DNA from: Pseudomonas putida
Lineage (GTDB): Bacteria > Pseudomonadota > Gammaproteobacteria > Pseudomonadales > Pseudomonadaceae
Assembly: GCF_005080685.1 (NCBI RefSeq)
Contig: NZ_CP039371.1
Coordinates: 3,906,001 to 3,970,000, forward strand
DNA: 64,000 nt
Reading direction: 5' to 3'
Below are positions 1 to 12,259 of the stretch, piece by piece. The notes under the pieces were generated by a model. The model did not search any database. It was given only the letters and a program-made list of their open reading frames with translations, and had not been told where the DNA came from. Every line of letters starts with the position of its first letter. The stretch's first letter is position 1. A program made the position numbers and the translations under genes.

Positions 1-1149
1 TACAAGCTGTGGACGGACGTGCCGGACCTGTGCTGGGGCAGCGTTATCGGCAATGCCCTCGAACACGGGATCGGCTACACCCCCTATGGCGAGCATGCGG
101 ATCAGATATGCGGCCTAGAGGTGATCCTCGGCAACGGCGACCTGGTGCGTACCGGCATGGGCGGCCAGCCGAACAGCCGCAACTGGCAGACCCATCCAAG
201 GGGCTTCGGCCCGCGTCATGACCAGTTGTTCATGCAGTCGAACTTCGGCATCGTCACCAAGGCCGGCCTCTGGCTGATGCCCCAGCCGGAGGCGTGGCGC
301 GCGGTCTGGCTGCACGCGGCCAACGAGGAGGATGTCTATCCGTTGCTGGACGCGCTGCAGCCTCTGGTTCTGAACCGGACCATCGGCAACCGCACGACCG
401 TGATGAACATGATGGCCCAGGGTATCGCCCTGTCCCGCAAGACCGATTGGTATGCCGGCCGGGGCGCCCTGCCGGCAGAAGCGAAGAAGGCCATGGCGCA
501 GAAGCTCGGGCTCGGCGCCTGGGCCGCGCGCGTCGGCCTGTACGGCAGCCCCGAGATGATGGACGCTCAGTTCAACGCCATCGCCAAGGCCGTCGCGCAC
601 CTTTCCGGGCTGACCATAGTCTCCCGCCAGTACGCCGGCGACGCCCCGGCGCAGGATGTCCATCCGGCGGATCAGGCATTGGGTGGCATCCCCAGCATGG
701 ACCTGCAGGAAATGATGAAGTGGAACGGCCACCAGCGGCCCGGACACGTGGGCTTCGCCCCCATCGCGCCGCTGTCAGGGGCGGACGGGAAGATCCTCAT
801 GGACGTGCTCAACCGACACATGGCGGAACTCGGCCAGGACTTCGGCGCCGCCTTCGCCCTCACCCCCCGCAGCATGCAACTGCTGGCCCTGATCCTGTTT
901 GATGCCACGCAACCGGAGGACGTGCGGACGACCTTCGCCAGAACCGGCGACATGGTCAGGGAAGTCGCTGCGCTGGGCTACGGGGAATATCGTGGCCACC
1001 TGGAGTTCATGGACCTCATCAGCGCGCAGTTCAGCTTCAATGATCATGCGCTCGGCCGCCTGAACAGGACGCTGAAGGATGCCCTCGACCCCAACGGCAT
1101 CCTCGCCCCCGGCAAACAGGGCATCTGGCCTAGCGGCGATCGACGCTGA
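1..1149 (+). CDS. Vanillyl-alcohol-oxidase/4-cresol-dehydrogenase-type FAD flavoprotein, 5' truncated by window
   Basis: The frame is open from base 1, so the start and the N-terminal FAD-binding part lie outside; 382 codons are visible, against roughly 520 or more in the family. The visible part matches VAO, eugenol oxidase and p-cresol methylhydroxylase flavoproteins: GYTPYGEH then EVILGNGDLVRTGMGG near the start, FGIVTKAGLWLMP, a Tyr-Arg pair in GYGEYRGHLEF that fits the phenolate-binding pair, and a C-terminal DPNGILAPGKQGIWP. Such enzymes oxidise para-substituted phenols at the benzylic position. From memory of the family, the catalytic Asp in YGDH is Glu here, and the segment that carries the covalent flavin His or Tyr reads PRSMQLLAL. 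Family is sure, substrate unknown. The next gene is convergent. Confidence 0.85.
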   Translation, partial: YKLWTDVPDLCWGSVIGNALEHGIGYTPYGEHADQICGLEVILGNGDLVRTGMGGQPNSRNWQTHPRGFGPRHDQLFMQSNFGIVTKAGLWLMPQPEAWRAVWLHAANEEDVYPLLDALQPLVLNRTIGNRTTVMNMMAQGIALSRKTDWYAGRGALPAEAKKAMAQKLGLGAWAARVGLYGSPEMMDAQFNAIAKAVAHLSGLTIVSRQYAGDAPAQDVHPADQALGGIPSMDLQEMMKWNGHQRPGHVGFAPIAPLSGADGKILMDVLNRHMAELGQDFGAAFALTPRSMQLLALILFDATQPEDVRTTFARTGDMVREVAALGYGEYRGHLEFMDLISAQFSFNDHALGRLNRTLKDALDPNGILAPGKQGIWPSGDRR

Positions 1150-1380
1150 CGCTCAGAGCAGCCGGGGGCGCGCCCGGGCTACGCCCCCCCCTCTACAGGC
1201 ATATGCCGGGCCGTCGAGGCTCCTACAGGTGGACCCTTTCCGAACCGACGCTGCTTGCCTACCGAAAATCAAGACGGGACCTGCGGCAAACCACCGCCTT
1301 ACCGTATGTAGATACCAGGATGGATTGGTAGCGCCAGTCGCCACCCGATCAGGCAGCGGATCAGCTGGGGTAGCGAATCG

Positions 1381-2391
1381 TCAGAGTTCTGCTGCCGTCT
1401 CCTTCAGCAACGCCCGCAACCATTCGTGGCCGCGCTTGTTGGTTCCCCGGCTCCAGTAGAGATCGATGACCACGCTGGTATTCGAATAATCGATTTCGAG
1501 AGTTCGCAGCGCACCCTCGACACCCGGCGCGTGCAACGCATGGGCCAGCCGGCGGGGGACCAGGGCCACGCAGTCCGTCTGGGCGACCATGGCGCCGAGC
1601 GACAGGAAACTCGGTGTCGTACATACGCTGGATGATTCCAGCGAGTAGGTCGGCTGCAATTGCCCCCTGGTTTGCTGCGAAGCCCAAGGCAGTTGGAAGC
1701 CGACATGTCGCAAGCCCTGAAACAGCAGCGGATCGATGGGCGAGGTCAACCGGTCGTTGGCCGGCCCCGCGATGCAGACGATATCTTCTCGCCACAGCTC
1801 GGTGGATTCCGCCCGCTTGCCGATGGTGGGCCAGGTCTCACGAGGTGCGATGAGAAAATCCACCTGACTCAGGTCCTTGGCCCCATGGAACTCCATCTGC
1901 ACGAACTCCAGGGTGACGTTCGGCGCGAGCCGGCCACAGGCATTGAGCAGACCCGGCCCGAGCAGGAAGCCGACGTAATCGACGGTGGCGATACGGAAAT
2001 GCGCGGCTTCCTGGCTCGGCTCGAACGCCGCCGGTGGCTGCAGCAGCCGATCCAGTTCGCCGAGGATGCGCGAGAGCGGAATACGTAACTGTTCGCCCCG
2101 AGGCGTCAGCTGTCCGCTTCTGCCGTTCATCACCAGCAACTGGTCGTCGAAGATGCTGCGTAATTGCCGCAGCGCCTGACTGATCGCCGGTGGTGTCAGC
2201 TTCAGCGCATTGGCGGTGTGCGCGACGCTGCGGGTGCACAGCAGCTTCTGCAGCACCGGCAGCAGATTCAGGTTGAGCTGGCGCAGTCGCGCGGCCAGCT
2301 CCCGGCAGGCCAGCGAATCGAAGTCGACCTCGCCGGCCTGGCGTGCGTCGCCAGCGGTATCGCTAAGGGGTAGTCGCGAGTTCTGTGCCAT
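1381..2391 (-). CDS. LysR-type transcriptional regulator (NodD/NahR-like)
   Basis: This 336-residue protein has a winged helix-turn-helix at about residues 39-98 (LNLLPVLQKLL, AHTANALKLTPPAISQALRQL) and a substrate-binding domain after it. The HTH style resembles NodD and NahR regulators of aromatic catabolism. About 38 residues precede the usual LysR start, a longer leader than normal. A start closer to the HTH is possible, but no in-frame Met lies between residue 1 and the HTH. It ends the minus-strand block, 12 bases after the SnoaL-like gene, so it may be co-transcribed. The inducer is unknown. Confidence 0.85.
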   Translation of the reverse strand: MAQNSRLPLSDTAGDARQAGEVDFDSLACRELAARLRQLNLNLLPVLQKLLCTRSVAHTANALKLTPPAISQALRQLRSIFDDQLLVMNGRSGQLTPRGEQLRIPLSRILGELDRLLQPPAAFEPSQEAAHFRIATVDYVGFLLGPGLLNACGRLAPNVTLEFVQMEFHGAKDLSQVDFLIAPRETWPTIGKRAESTELWREDIVCIAGPANDRLTSPIDPLLFQGLRHVGFQLPWASQQTRGQLQPTYSLESSSVCTTPSFLSLGAMVAQTDCVALVPRRLAHALHAPGVEGALRTLEIDYSNTSVVIDLYWSRGTNKRGHEWLRALLKETAAEL

Positions 2392-2403
2392 TGTCGATAC
2401 TCA

Positions 2404-2781
2404 TTAGAACACCGAGTTTCCGCTGAGCGTACGTTCCGGAATGTCCTGAAAGACTTCCCAATGCTCGACTACCTTGTCGTCTTCGACCCGGAAGATATCG
2501 ATGACGGCCGACCCTTGGTGCCCCTCGTAGAACACGGCATGGGAATGCGTCACCACCAGATCGCCCTCGGCAATGACTCTTTTGAACTCGAGCCTGGTAT
2601 CGGGATATTTTGCCCGATGCTCGCTGACGAACTGTTTCAGTCCCTCAACGCCATTGGCCGCTAGTATGCTGTGCTGGGTGTAGTTTTCCCCCATGTACAA
2701 GGGGATCTTGTCGAACTCACCGCGAACGACGATCGACTGGTAGAAGTTCTTTACCAATTCTTTATTGGCTTCAAGCGACAT
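2404..2781 (-). CDS. SnoaL-like / NTF2-fold protein
   Basis: This 125-residue protein begins MSLEANKELVKNFYQSIV and contains YTQHSILAANGVEGLKQF and VDIFRVEDDKVVEHWEVFQD-type segments. That is the one-domain SnoaL or nuclear-transport-factor-2 fold used by polyketide cyclases, isomerases and small hydrolases. The family often gives no precise function. It sits between an SDR and a LysR gene; the gap to the SDR is about 180 bases and to the LysR only 12. A role as an isomerase or lyase in the neighbouring catabolic route is inference. Confidence 0.8.
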   Translation of the reverse strand: MSLEANKELVKNFYQSIVVRGEFDKIPLYMGENYTQHSILAANGVEGLKQFVSEHRAKYPDTRLEFKRVIAEGDLVVTHSHAVFYEGHQGSAVIDIFRVEDDKVVEHWEVFQDIPERTLSGNSVF

Positions 2782-2963
2782 AACGACTCCTGTTTTTTGT
2801 TTTTGTACTGCGGTAGCTGAAATACCTACCGGTGTAGGGGTTATTGGCCGCTACAGGAAAGACGCAGGCAATTGGAGAGTGCGACTCGCGAGAAATGAAT
2901 CAGTATTTCGCACCTTTAACGACGCAATGGCGACACGGACTGCTTTGCCTTTGCGACGGCCTG

Positions 2964-3728
2964 TCAGGTCGTACCGACGATGCCTCCGTCAACGATGATT
3001 TCCGCGCCGGTGATAAAGGATGCTTCGTCGGATGCGAGGAATACCGCCGCCACCGCGGCTTCGTCGGGCGTCCCCATGCGCTTCATCGGCACGTTGCCGG
3101 TGATCAGGTTGCGGAAGTTCTGCACGGCCTGCGGATCGTCGATACCTTCGGAGCGCCCAGTGATGGGGGTATCGATCGGACCGGGGCTGAGGACGTTGAC
3201 CCGGATGCCCTTGTCGGCCAGCTCGCAGGCGAGTGACCGGGTCATGTGGCGCATGGCGGCCTTGCTGGCGCCATAGAGCGACGACAGCGGCCCGACCTTC
3301 ACCCCGCCGATCGAACTGCAATACACCACGGAGCTGCCTGGCCCGAAGCAGGGCACCAAGGCTTGGGTCAGGAAGTATGGGCACTTCAGGTTGATGCTCA
3401 TCAACCTGTCCCAACGCTCCTCGGTGATCTCTTCGAAAGGCATGAGAATCGCGATGCCGGCGCTAGCGAACAGCGCATCCACAGTTCCCATCTCGGTCTT
3501 GACGATGTCGACGACGCGCCGGACTTCGTCCAGGTTGTCCATGTCGGCGCGCACCGCCAGATGACCTTCGCCCAGCGTCGCGAGGGCTTCGTCGAGGGTT
3601 TTCTGGTTACGGCCGATGATCATCACGCGGGCGCCTTCGGCGGCGAACTGCTGCGCAGCCGCCAGGCCGATACCACTGTTTCCGCCGGTCACCACGACGT
3701 TCTTGTCCTGGAAACGATCCTCTCGCAT
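2964..3728 (-). CDS. Short-chain dehydrogenase/reductase (classical SDR)
   Basis: This 254-residue protein has the Rossmann motif TGGNSGIG near residue 15, a catalytic Tyr-x3-Lys in LYGASKAAM and the usual C-terminal ending FITGAEIIVDGGIVG. It should oxidise an alcohol or reduce a carbonyl with NAD(P). It lies 87 bases downstream of the aldehyde dehydrogenase on the same strand, so the two could perform consecutive alcohol and aldehyde oxidations. The classical SDR family is certain; the substrate is not. Confidence 0.9.
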   Translation of the reverse strand: MREDRFQDKNVVVTGGNSGIGLAAAQQFAAEGARVMIIGRNQKTLDEALATLGEGHLAVRADMDNLDEVRRVVDIVKTEMGTVDALFASAGIAILMPFEEITEERWDRLMSINLKCPYFLTQALVPCFGPGSSVVYCSSIGGVKVGPLSSLYGASKAAMRHMTRSLACELADKGIRVNVLSPGPIDTPITGRSEGIDDPQAVQNFRNLITGNVPMKRMGTPDEAAVAAVFLASDEASFITGAEIIVDGGIVGTT

Positions 3729-3815
3729 TTTATTGTTTTCCGTAGCGATGGTTGGATTCAGCCGGGGCCAGGAAATCCGGGGACGACCCTGGCTCGGGCG
3801 CGGAAGCGGTCCCGC

Positions 3816-5321
3816 TCAGAGGCGAGTCGAGACCGTCTTGATCTCGGTATAGGCATGCACCGCTTCGATGCCGTACTCACGGCCCCAACCCGACTCCTTG
3901 TAGCCACCGAGCGGAAGCGCCATGTCCAGCACACCGTGAGCGTTGATGCCGATGGTGCCGGCGCGGATCCGCCTGGCCATGCGATGAGCCTTGGAGACGT
4001 CGCGGGTCCAGACGCTGCCGGATAGGCCGTAGCGGGTGTTGTTGGCTTCCAGCGCCAGTGCTTCGAGATCGTCGTTATCGAAGGGAATCGCACAGACCAC
4101 CGGTCCGAAGATCTCCTCGCGCACCACCGTCATCCGACTGTGGGTGTTCACCAGTACCGTCGGCTCGACGAAGTAGCCACCGTCCCCCAAGCGGCCGCCG
4201 CCGGTGACCACTTCCGCACCTTCGGAGCGGCCGACGTCAATATAACCGCTCACCCGCGACAGTTGCTCGGCGGAAACCAATGGCCCCATGCGGGTATTCA
4301 GGTTCAAGCCATGACCGATGGTGCTGGCGAGCTGGCGAGCCTGCTCGGCGACGCCGCTGACCACCTGGTCGAAGATCTTCTTGTGGATGAACAGTCGAGT
4401 GCCGGCGACGCAGACCTGCCCCGAGTTGAAGAACACGGCGTTGGCCACGCCAGGAATCGTGATATCGAGATCGGCATCATCGAAAACGATGGCGGGCGAC
4501 TTGCCGCCCAGTTCGAGGGATACGCGCTTCAGCGTCGCCGCCGCGCCCTGGACGATACGCTTGCCGACGGCGGTGCTGCCGGTGAAGGTGATCTTGTCGA
4601 CGTCGGGATGCTCCACCAGGCGGTTGCCGGCATTGAGACCATCACCGGTGACGACATTGAAGACGCCCGGCGGAACGCCCGCCTCGAGCACCAGCTCGGC
4701 AAGACGCAGCGCGGTCAGCGGGGTGTTTTCCGCCGGTTTGAGGACTACCGTGCACCCGGAAACCATGGCCGGCGCCAGCTTTTGCGCGGCCATCATCAGC
4801 GGAACGTTCCACGGCACCACCGCACCGACGACGCCGACCGGCTCGCGCAGGGTGTACGCATGCCACTCTCCGGGCGCAGAAATCGGAATGCTCTCGCCGT
4901 TGAGCCGGGTACACCAGCCGGCCATGTAACGGAATTGCTCCGCCGCCAGCATGACGAAGAAATTGCGCGAGTAAAACAGCGGCGCGCCGTTGTCCAGTGT
5001 TTCTAGCTCGGCCAGCTCATCGGCGTGCGCTTCGATGATATCCGCCACCTTGAGCATCAGACGCTGCCGCTCGCTGGGTTTCAGTGCGGGCCAGGCACCA
5101 TGCTCGAAGGCCTGGCGAGCAGCGACGACGGCCGCGTCGATGTCTTCTGCACCCCCTTCGGCGACAGTCGCGATCTGCCGGCCGGTGCCCGGATCGAAGA
5201 CCGCCCGCGTCTGGCCCGACCGTGCAGGCAACCATTCGGCGCCGATCAGCAATCGATGCTGCCTGGACAGAAAGTTCTTTACCTCGGGACGCATTGCATT
5301 GGGTTGTTCGAAAATAGTCAT
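3816..5321 (-). CDS. NAD(P)-dependent aldehyde dehydrogenase (FeaB/StyD-like)
   Basis: This 501-residue ALDH has VVPWNVPLMMAAQKLAPAM, VSLELGGKSPAIVFDDADLD with the general-base Glu, and the catalytic Cys at about residue 304 in NSGQVCVAG. The N-terminus (FLSRQHRLLIGAEWLPARSG) resembles phenylacetaldehyde dehydrogenases more than betaine-aldehyde types. It should oxidise an aryl or alkyl aldehyde to its acid. A 38-nt element shared with two other units of this block lies about 100 bases upstream of its start. Physiological substrate unknown. Confidence 0.9.
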   Translation of the reverse strand: MTIFEQPNAMRPEVKNFLSRQHRLLIGAEWLPARSGQTRAVFDPGTGRQIATVAEGGAEDIDAAVVAARQAFEHGAWPALKPSERQRLMLKVADIIEAHADELAELETLDNGAPLFYSRNFFVMLAAEQFRYMAGWCTRLNGESIPISAPGEWHAYTLREPVGVVGAVVPWNVPLMMAAQKLAPAMVSGCTVVLKPAENTPLTALRLAELVLEAGVPPGVFNVVTGDGLNAGNRLVEHPDVDKITFTGSTAVGKRIVQGAAATLKRVSLELGGKSPAIVFDDADLDITIPGVANAVFFNSGQVCVAGTRLFIHKKIFDQVVSGVAEQARQLASTIGHGLNLNTRMGPLVSAEQLSRVSGYIDVGRSEGAEVVTGGGRLGDGGYFVEPTVLVNTHSRMTVVREEIFGPVVCAIPFDNDDLEALALEANNTRYGLSGSVWTRDVSKAHRMARRIRAGTIGINAHGVLDMALPLGGYKESGWGREYGIEAVHAYTEIKTVSTRL

Positions 5322-5421
5322 GGTTGGACCCCTGAATCATTATTTTTATCATCGTGCATGGGATGATTCGCCGCAGGCAAATGATGCGCGAACCAAGGCT
5401 ATTGAAGGCGACCTATTGCTA

Positions 5422-5459
5422 ACCAACACCTTTTCGGCCATGGCGCAGACCAAAAAAGC
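5422..5459 (-). promoter_or_regulatory. Repeated 38-nt upstream element, copy A
   Basis: On the plus strand this copy has the blocks ACCAACAC, TTTCGGC and CAGACCAAAAAAGC in that order. Copies with the same block order, spacing and orientation occur at 7346-7383 and 10677-10714. By hand count copies A and B agree at about 28 of 38 positions. This copy lies 100 bases upstream of the aldehyde dehydrogenase start. It is probably an activator site or promoter element for a shared regulon; which LysR protein reads it is unknown. Confidence 0.55.
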
Positions 5460-5504
5460 ACCGCCGGCCACGCCTGGTTCCGTCGCGAAGCGCCGCCTCG
5501 TGAC

Positions 5505-7268
5505 CTACCTCAACAGCGCTTCAGGTACCGGAACCGGGAATTCTATCAACTGCTGCGCCAGCCCCTTGCCCATCGGATCGAAACGAGGAGAAGACACCGC
5601 GCCCCCACCCAGGGCTCCGTACATGAGGAAGTTCAAGGCGTGCAAGCCAGGCAGCTCGTGGCACTCGATGCGTGCACTGAGCGGGTTCTCATAGAGGTGC
5701 GCGTACCAGTCCCGGATCGCCTCGCAATCGAGCGCGGCCTTGATCCACGGCAGGTATTCCGGCCGCCGGGCGATGACGCCGATATTCGACAGGCTGCCCT
5801 TGTCGCCGGAGCGCAACCATGCGAGCTGGACGAGGGCCACGGAGGTGCCCGCGCCAGCCGTAGCGACCGGCATTGGCGCATGCGGCTTGACCGAGACGCT
5901 GTCGAAGCCGCCATGGGTCGGCACCTCGACCCGCCGCGTTTCACCCTCGAAGGCGAGCAGAACCGGAATCCGCTGCTTCTCGACCAAGGTGGAATACATG
6001 CGCATCAGCGGCGCAACGGAACTGCTGAACAAAGCGCCGGTACCCGGCGCCATGGACACCGAAGAGGAGCGGCCGACACGGGCCAGCGGCTCGACCGCTG
6101 CGCGCTCGGCATGATCGACCACCACGCGATAGACGATTTCCCGCGCCTCATGGCGGAGCGCATGGACACCCTGGCTGGCGCCGGAACCGATGAGTTCGAA
6201 GTGAGTGTTGAGGAACTCGCCGAATCCGGCCGTCGTTGCCAGCCGACGCATCCGCACGAGCACCGCGTCGACCGTCCGCCGCGCCTTCTCTTCGGCCTCA
6301 GGGCCGCTGATGACGCCGGTGATCACGCTGCGCCATCCTTGTGCCTGCATGCAGCAAACCTTGTAGGTGCTGGTCGGCGCATAGCCCCTGGCGCCCGACA
6401 CCAGCACGCGGTTCGATGCCTGCTGCACGAGCGTCAGCTCGCTCAGATCGCAGGTCACCTCCGGCATGTAGTAGCGCTGCGGATCGTTGATCTCGTAGAG
6501 GATCTGTTCAGCAGTGGTGCCGACGTCGATCCGCCCACCGGTGCCCGGCACCGTCGTCAGGATCGCCGTGCCGTCATCGAAGCACTCGGCGATCGGAAAG
6601 CTGGTATTCGACCAGTCGATATCCTTCCAGTCGGTGCAGATGCCGCCGGAAGGCTGGGGGCCGCACTCGAGCAAATGGCCGATGGCGGTCGCGGCGCCAA
6701 GACGATCGTAATCGTCCCAGGCCCAGCCGAACTCATGCATCAGCGGGGCAACGATCATCGCCGAATCCACCACGCGGCCGGTGATGACGATATCCGCTCC
6801 CAGGGCAAGCGCTTCGGCGATGGGCTTGGCGCCAAAATACGCATTGGCGCTGATCAGGTCCTCCGGTAGCGGTTCACCGGTGAACATGTCGTGAGCGCCG
6901 TCCGCCAGCAATTCGAGCACGGCGTCGCCGTGGACCACCGCGATCTTCGGCTCGAGCCCCAAGCGGCGAGTGACCGCGTGGAGCGCCTCGGCACAGCCAA
7001 GCGGGTTCAGCCCACCGGCATTGGTTATGATCTTGATGCCTTTCTCGATGAAACGCCGGAAACATGGCTCGAGCTCCGGGCCGGCAACTTCGGCCGCGAA
7101 GCCTGTGCCGGTCTCGTATTGGAGCTCCGCCGCGAAGTTGGCCACGCTCGCTTCGTACAGGTAGTCCGCAATGAAATAATCGAGCTCGCCGAAGTTGGCC
7201 ATTTGCGGCCAGGCGATTGTGGTATCAGCGGAGCAACCGGCACCGATTCGTAATGTGCGCTTTGACAT
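5505..7268 (-). CDS. AtuA-like protein (DUF1446 family, acyclic terpene utilisation AtuA)
   Basis: This 587-residue protein starts MSKRTLRIGAGC and has the long AtuA N-terminal domain (segments FGELDYFIADYLYE, GIKIITNAGGLNPLGCAEAL, GADIVITGRVVDSAM). The C-terminal AtuA-like ferredoxin-fold domain starts near residue 490 (LAWLRSGDKGSLSNIGVIARR). AtuA accompanies citronellol and geraniol degradation in pseudomonads, but its biochemical role is unsettled. The geranyl-CoA carboxylase genes normally found with it are absent here. Its neighbours are instead an ALDH, SDRs and LysR regulators, and copy B of the shared element lies 78 bases upstream. Confidence 0.85.
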   Translation of the reverse strand: MSKRTLRIGAGCSADTTIAWPQMANFGELDYFIADYLYEASVANFAAELQYETGTGFAAEVAGPELEPCFRRFIEKGIKIITNAGGLNPLGCAEALHAVTRRLGLEPKIAVVHGDAVLELLADGAHDMFTGEPLPEDLISANAYFGAKPIAEALALGADIVITGRVVDSAMIVAPLMHEFGWAWDDYDRLGAATAIGHLLECGPQPSGGICTDWKDIDWSNTSFPIAECFDDGTAILTTVPGTGGRIDVGTTAEQILYEINDPQRYYMPEVTCDLSELTLVQQASNRVLVSGARGYAPTSTYKVCCMQAQGWRSVITGVISGPEAEEKARRTVDAVLVRMRRLATTAGFGEFLNTHFELIGSGASQGVHALRHEAREIVYRVVVDHAERAAVEPLARVGRSSSVSMAPGTGALFSSSVAPLMRMYSTLVEKQRIPVLLAFEGETRRVEVPTHGGFDSVSVKPHAPMPVATAGAGTSVALVQLAWLRSGDKGSLSNIGVIARRPEYLPWIKAALDCEAIRDWYAHLYENPLSARIECHELPGLHALNFLMYGALGGGAVSSPRFDPMGKGLAQQLIEFPVPVPEALLR

Positions 7269-7345
7269 TGTTCTTGAATCCCCATCTTGACGTTTCGGCC
7301 TGACTCAGCCCGTCAACGGATCATCGCAGGCGCTGGCGGATGAAC

Positions 7346-7383
7346 ACCAACACTGTTTCGGCATGGATTCAGATCAAAAAAGC
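7346..7383 (-). promoter_or_regulatory. Repeated 38-nt upstream element, copy B
   Basis: This copy has the blocks ACCAACAC, TTTCGGC and CAGATCAAAAAAGC at the same spacing as copies at 5422-5459 and 10677-10714. It sits 78 bases upstream of the AtuA-like gene. The match extends over non-coding DNA only, so it is not a protein-coding similarity. It is a candidate operator or activator site. Confidence 0.55.
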
Positions 7384-7505
7384 TAAGCGGAAGACGAACA
7401 TCGAAGGTGCAGAAACACCTGCAAGGAATCTGCGACACAAGGAATGACATTCGAAGGCCGCGGATATCAACTTGAATCGCTCATGGCCAACGTAACGGCA
7501 GAAGG

Positions 7506-8390
7506 TCATTCATTCACTGATGCATAGGCCAGCAAGCGTTTTAGAATCGGCGACTCGTGCGTCGGCAACCAGACCATATCGGCCCCCCAGGTGAACTCGA
7601 AATCATCGGCGGCACGTACCCCCACCCGTCCCGAGAAACGCTGCCCGGCCTGTCGTCCGGCGAACGCGATACCCACTCCGGCCGAAACCAGCATCGCGGT
7701 GGTCGCGAAACTGTCACTGTCCATGACCACCCGGGGGCGGAAATTGCGCGCCGCCCACGCGGCCGTGAGCTGTTCGAAAAGCCCCGGCATGTGCGCCTGG
7801 AACGGCATGACGAAAGGTTCCTCGCGCATGTCGGCCAGTTCGAGCCGAGGGCTCGAAAGCAAGGGATGTCCGATCGGAAACATGAATTCCAGCGGGTCGC
7901 TGGTCAATGGCACATGCGCCAGCGTACCGGACGGTATGCATCCGCCGTAGACCAGCCCCAGGTCCAGTCGGCCATCGGCCAGTGCTTCGAACTGCTGCGC
8001 ATGTGGCATCAGCATGAAACTGAAGCGCACCTTGGGAAACTGTTGCTGGAAGAGCTTGAACAACCCCAGCGCCGCATCGGTATACAGTGCCGCCGCCATG
8101 TAACCGATGCGTATGGTGCCCGCATGCCCCTCCGCGAGCAGCCGCGCACTCTCCGTGGCCCGCTGGACCTGATCCAGAACCACCACCGTCTGGCGGAGGA
8201 ACTCGTGGCCTGCCGGAGTCAATTCCAGCCGTGAGCCACTGCGATCGAACAGCAACGCGCCGATGTCGCCCTCCAGATCCTGGATGCGCCGGCTCAGTGG
8301 CGACTGGGAGATATGCAGGCGCTCTGCCGCCCGAGTGAAGCTGAGCTCTTCGGCAACTGCTACAAAGTAACGCAGATGTCGCAATTCCAT
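7506..8390 (-). CDS. LysR-type regulator (CatM/BenM-like)
   Basis: This 294-residue protein starts MELRHLRYFVAVAEELSFT and continues with AAERLHISQSPLSRRIQDLE, a textbook LysR helix-turn-helix. The effector domain follows from about residue 90 (GTIRIGYMAAALY). The sequence style matches CatM, BenM and CatR regulators, which sense aromatic breakdown products. It lies in the middle of the minus-strand block, with 237 bases before the AtuA-like gene, and is the best internal candidate to read the repeated 38-nt element. Effector unknown. Confidence 0.9.
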   Translation of the reverse strand: MELRHLRYFVAVAEELSFTRAAERLHISQSPLSRRIQDLEGDIGALLFDRSGSRLELTPAGHEFLRQTVVVLDQVQRATESARLLAEGHAGTIRIGYMAAALYTDAALGLFKLFQQQFPKVRFSFMLMPHAQQFEALADGRLDLGLVYGGCIPSGTLAHVPLTSDPLEFMFPIGHPLLSSPRLELADMREEPFVMPFQAHMPGLFEQLTAAWAARNFRPRVVMDSDSFATTAMLVSAGVGIAFAGRQAGQRFSGRVGVRAADDFEFTWGADMVWLPTHESPILKRLLAYASVNE

Positions 8391-8553
8391 TTTCCCTACC
8401 TATGCGATGCCCAAATACGGCCATTATAAGGTCCATCGCGTTTCAAACACACCACTATGCCTGGCAAGGAGCCCGCCGCCCAAAGCACCGCCCCCAATCG
8501 CTTTCCATCTCAACCGCCGGGCTCGGCCGCCATGCGAGCCGCAGGTGGGTGCG

Positions 8554-9348
8554 TCAGACGCGATCGAAGGTCAAGGCGCCGGTCATTCCGCCATCCAGCG
8601 GGATGATCGCGGCATTCACGTAGGCGCCGGCGCGTGAAGCGAGGTAGATCACCGTGCCCACGATGTCTTCCGCCGTGCCCATGCGGCCCCGTGGTACCTG
8701 GCGGGACAGCGCCGCCAAGATCTCCGCTGGCGCGGATGCCGCCATTTCGCTCGGAAACGGCCCCGGCGCGATGCAGTTGACGGTGACATGCCGCTTGGAC
8801 AACTGCACGGCCAGCGCCTTGGTCAGATGGTGCACCGCCGCCTTGGAGGCCATGTAGGCGTAGTTCTCTCGGCTCGATAGCGACAACCCGCCAATCGAGC
8901 CGGTATTGATGATTCGCGCGGGGCTTTCGGCCGAGCCCTGCTTGAGCAGCAAGGGCAATAGCGCCTGGACAAGAAAGAAGCCCGCCTTCACGTTCACGTC
9001 GAAGGTCCGGTCCCAGCTCTCTTCAGTGCATTCTTCCAACGGAGCTTCGCTGATGACCCCAGCATTGTTGACCAGGATATCGAGTGCGCCGAAGCGGCTT
9101 TCAAGCGTCTCGCGCACCAGGGTTCTTCCGGCAGCGGTTGCGATATCGGCGGGTATCGCGATGCAGGTGCCGATGCGGCTCAGCTCCGCTTCCGCACGGC
9201 GGCAGTCGTCGCTGCTGCGGGACGCTATCGCGGTACGCACGCCGGCGGCCACCAGACCGCGCGCCAGCATGAGGCCGATGCCCTTGGTGCCGCCGGTGAT
9301 CAATGCGGCCTTGCCTTTGATTGAAAACAGATCGCTGGGTATCGTCAT
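8554..9348 (-). CDS. Short-chain dehydrogenase/reductase (classical SDR)
   Basis: The start MTIPSDLFSIKGKAALITGG is preferred because AGAGG lies just before it; an upstream in-frame start would add 20 residues of poor character. The resulting 264-residue SDR has TGGTKGIG, the NNAG motif, and a catalytic Tyr-x3-Lys in YAYMASKAAVHHL. It ends with IIPLDGGMTGALTF. It begins 19 bases after the MFS stop on the same strand, so the two are probably co-transcribed. It differs clearly from the other SDR of this block, suggesting a separate oxidation or reduction step. Confidence 0.88.
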   Translation of the reverse strand: MTIPSDLFSIKGKAALITGGTKGIGLMLARGLVAAGVRTAIASRSSDDCRRAEAELSRIGTCIAIPADIATAAGRTLVRETLESRFGALDILVNNAGVISEAPLEECTEESWDRTFDVNVKAGFFLVQALLPLLLKQGSAESPARIINTGSIGGLSLSSRENYAYMASKAAVHHLTKALAVQLSKRHVTVNCIAPGPFPSEMAASAPAEILAALSRQVPRGRMGTAEDIVGTVIYLASRAGAYVNAAIIPLDGGMTGALTFDRV

Positions 9349-9367
9349 GCAAACCTCTTGTTCGCTC

Positions 9368-12163
<2,796 letters not shown>

Positions 12164-12259
12164 GCCGGGCGAGCGCCCCTTCTGGCGGCCCCGTCCAGCG
12201 AACGAAAGCGTGCAAACATTCTCGAACAACATGCCAGCATCCAACTCAGGAGAGCATGA

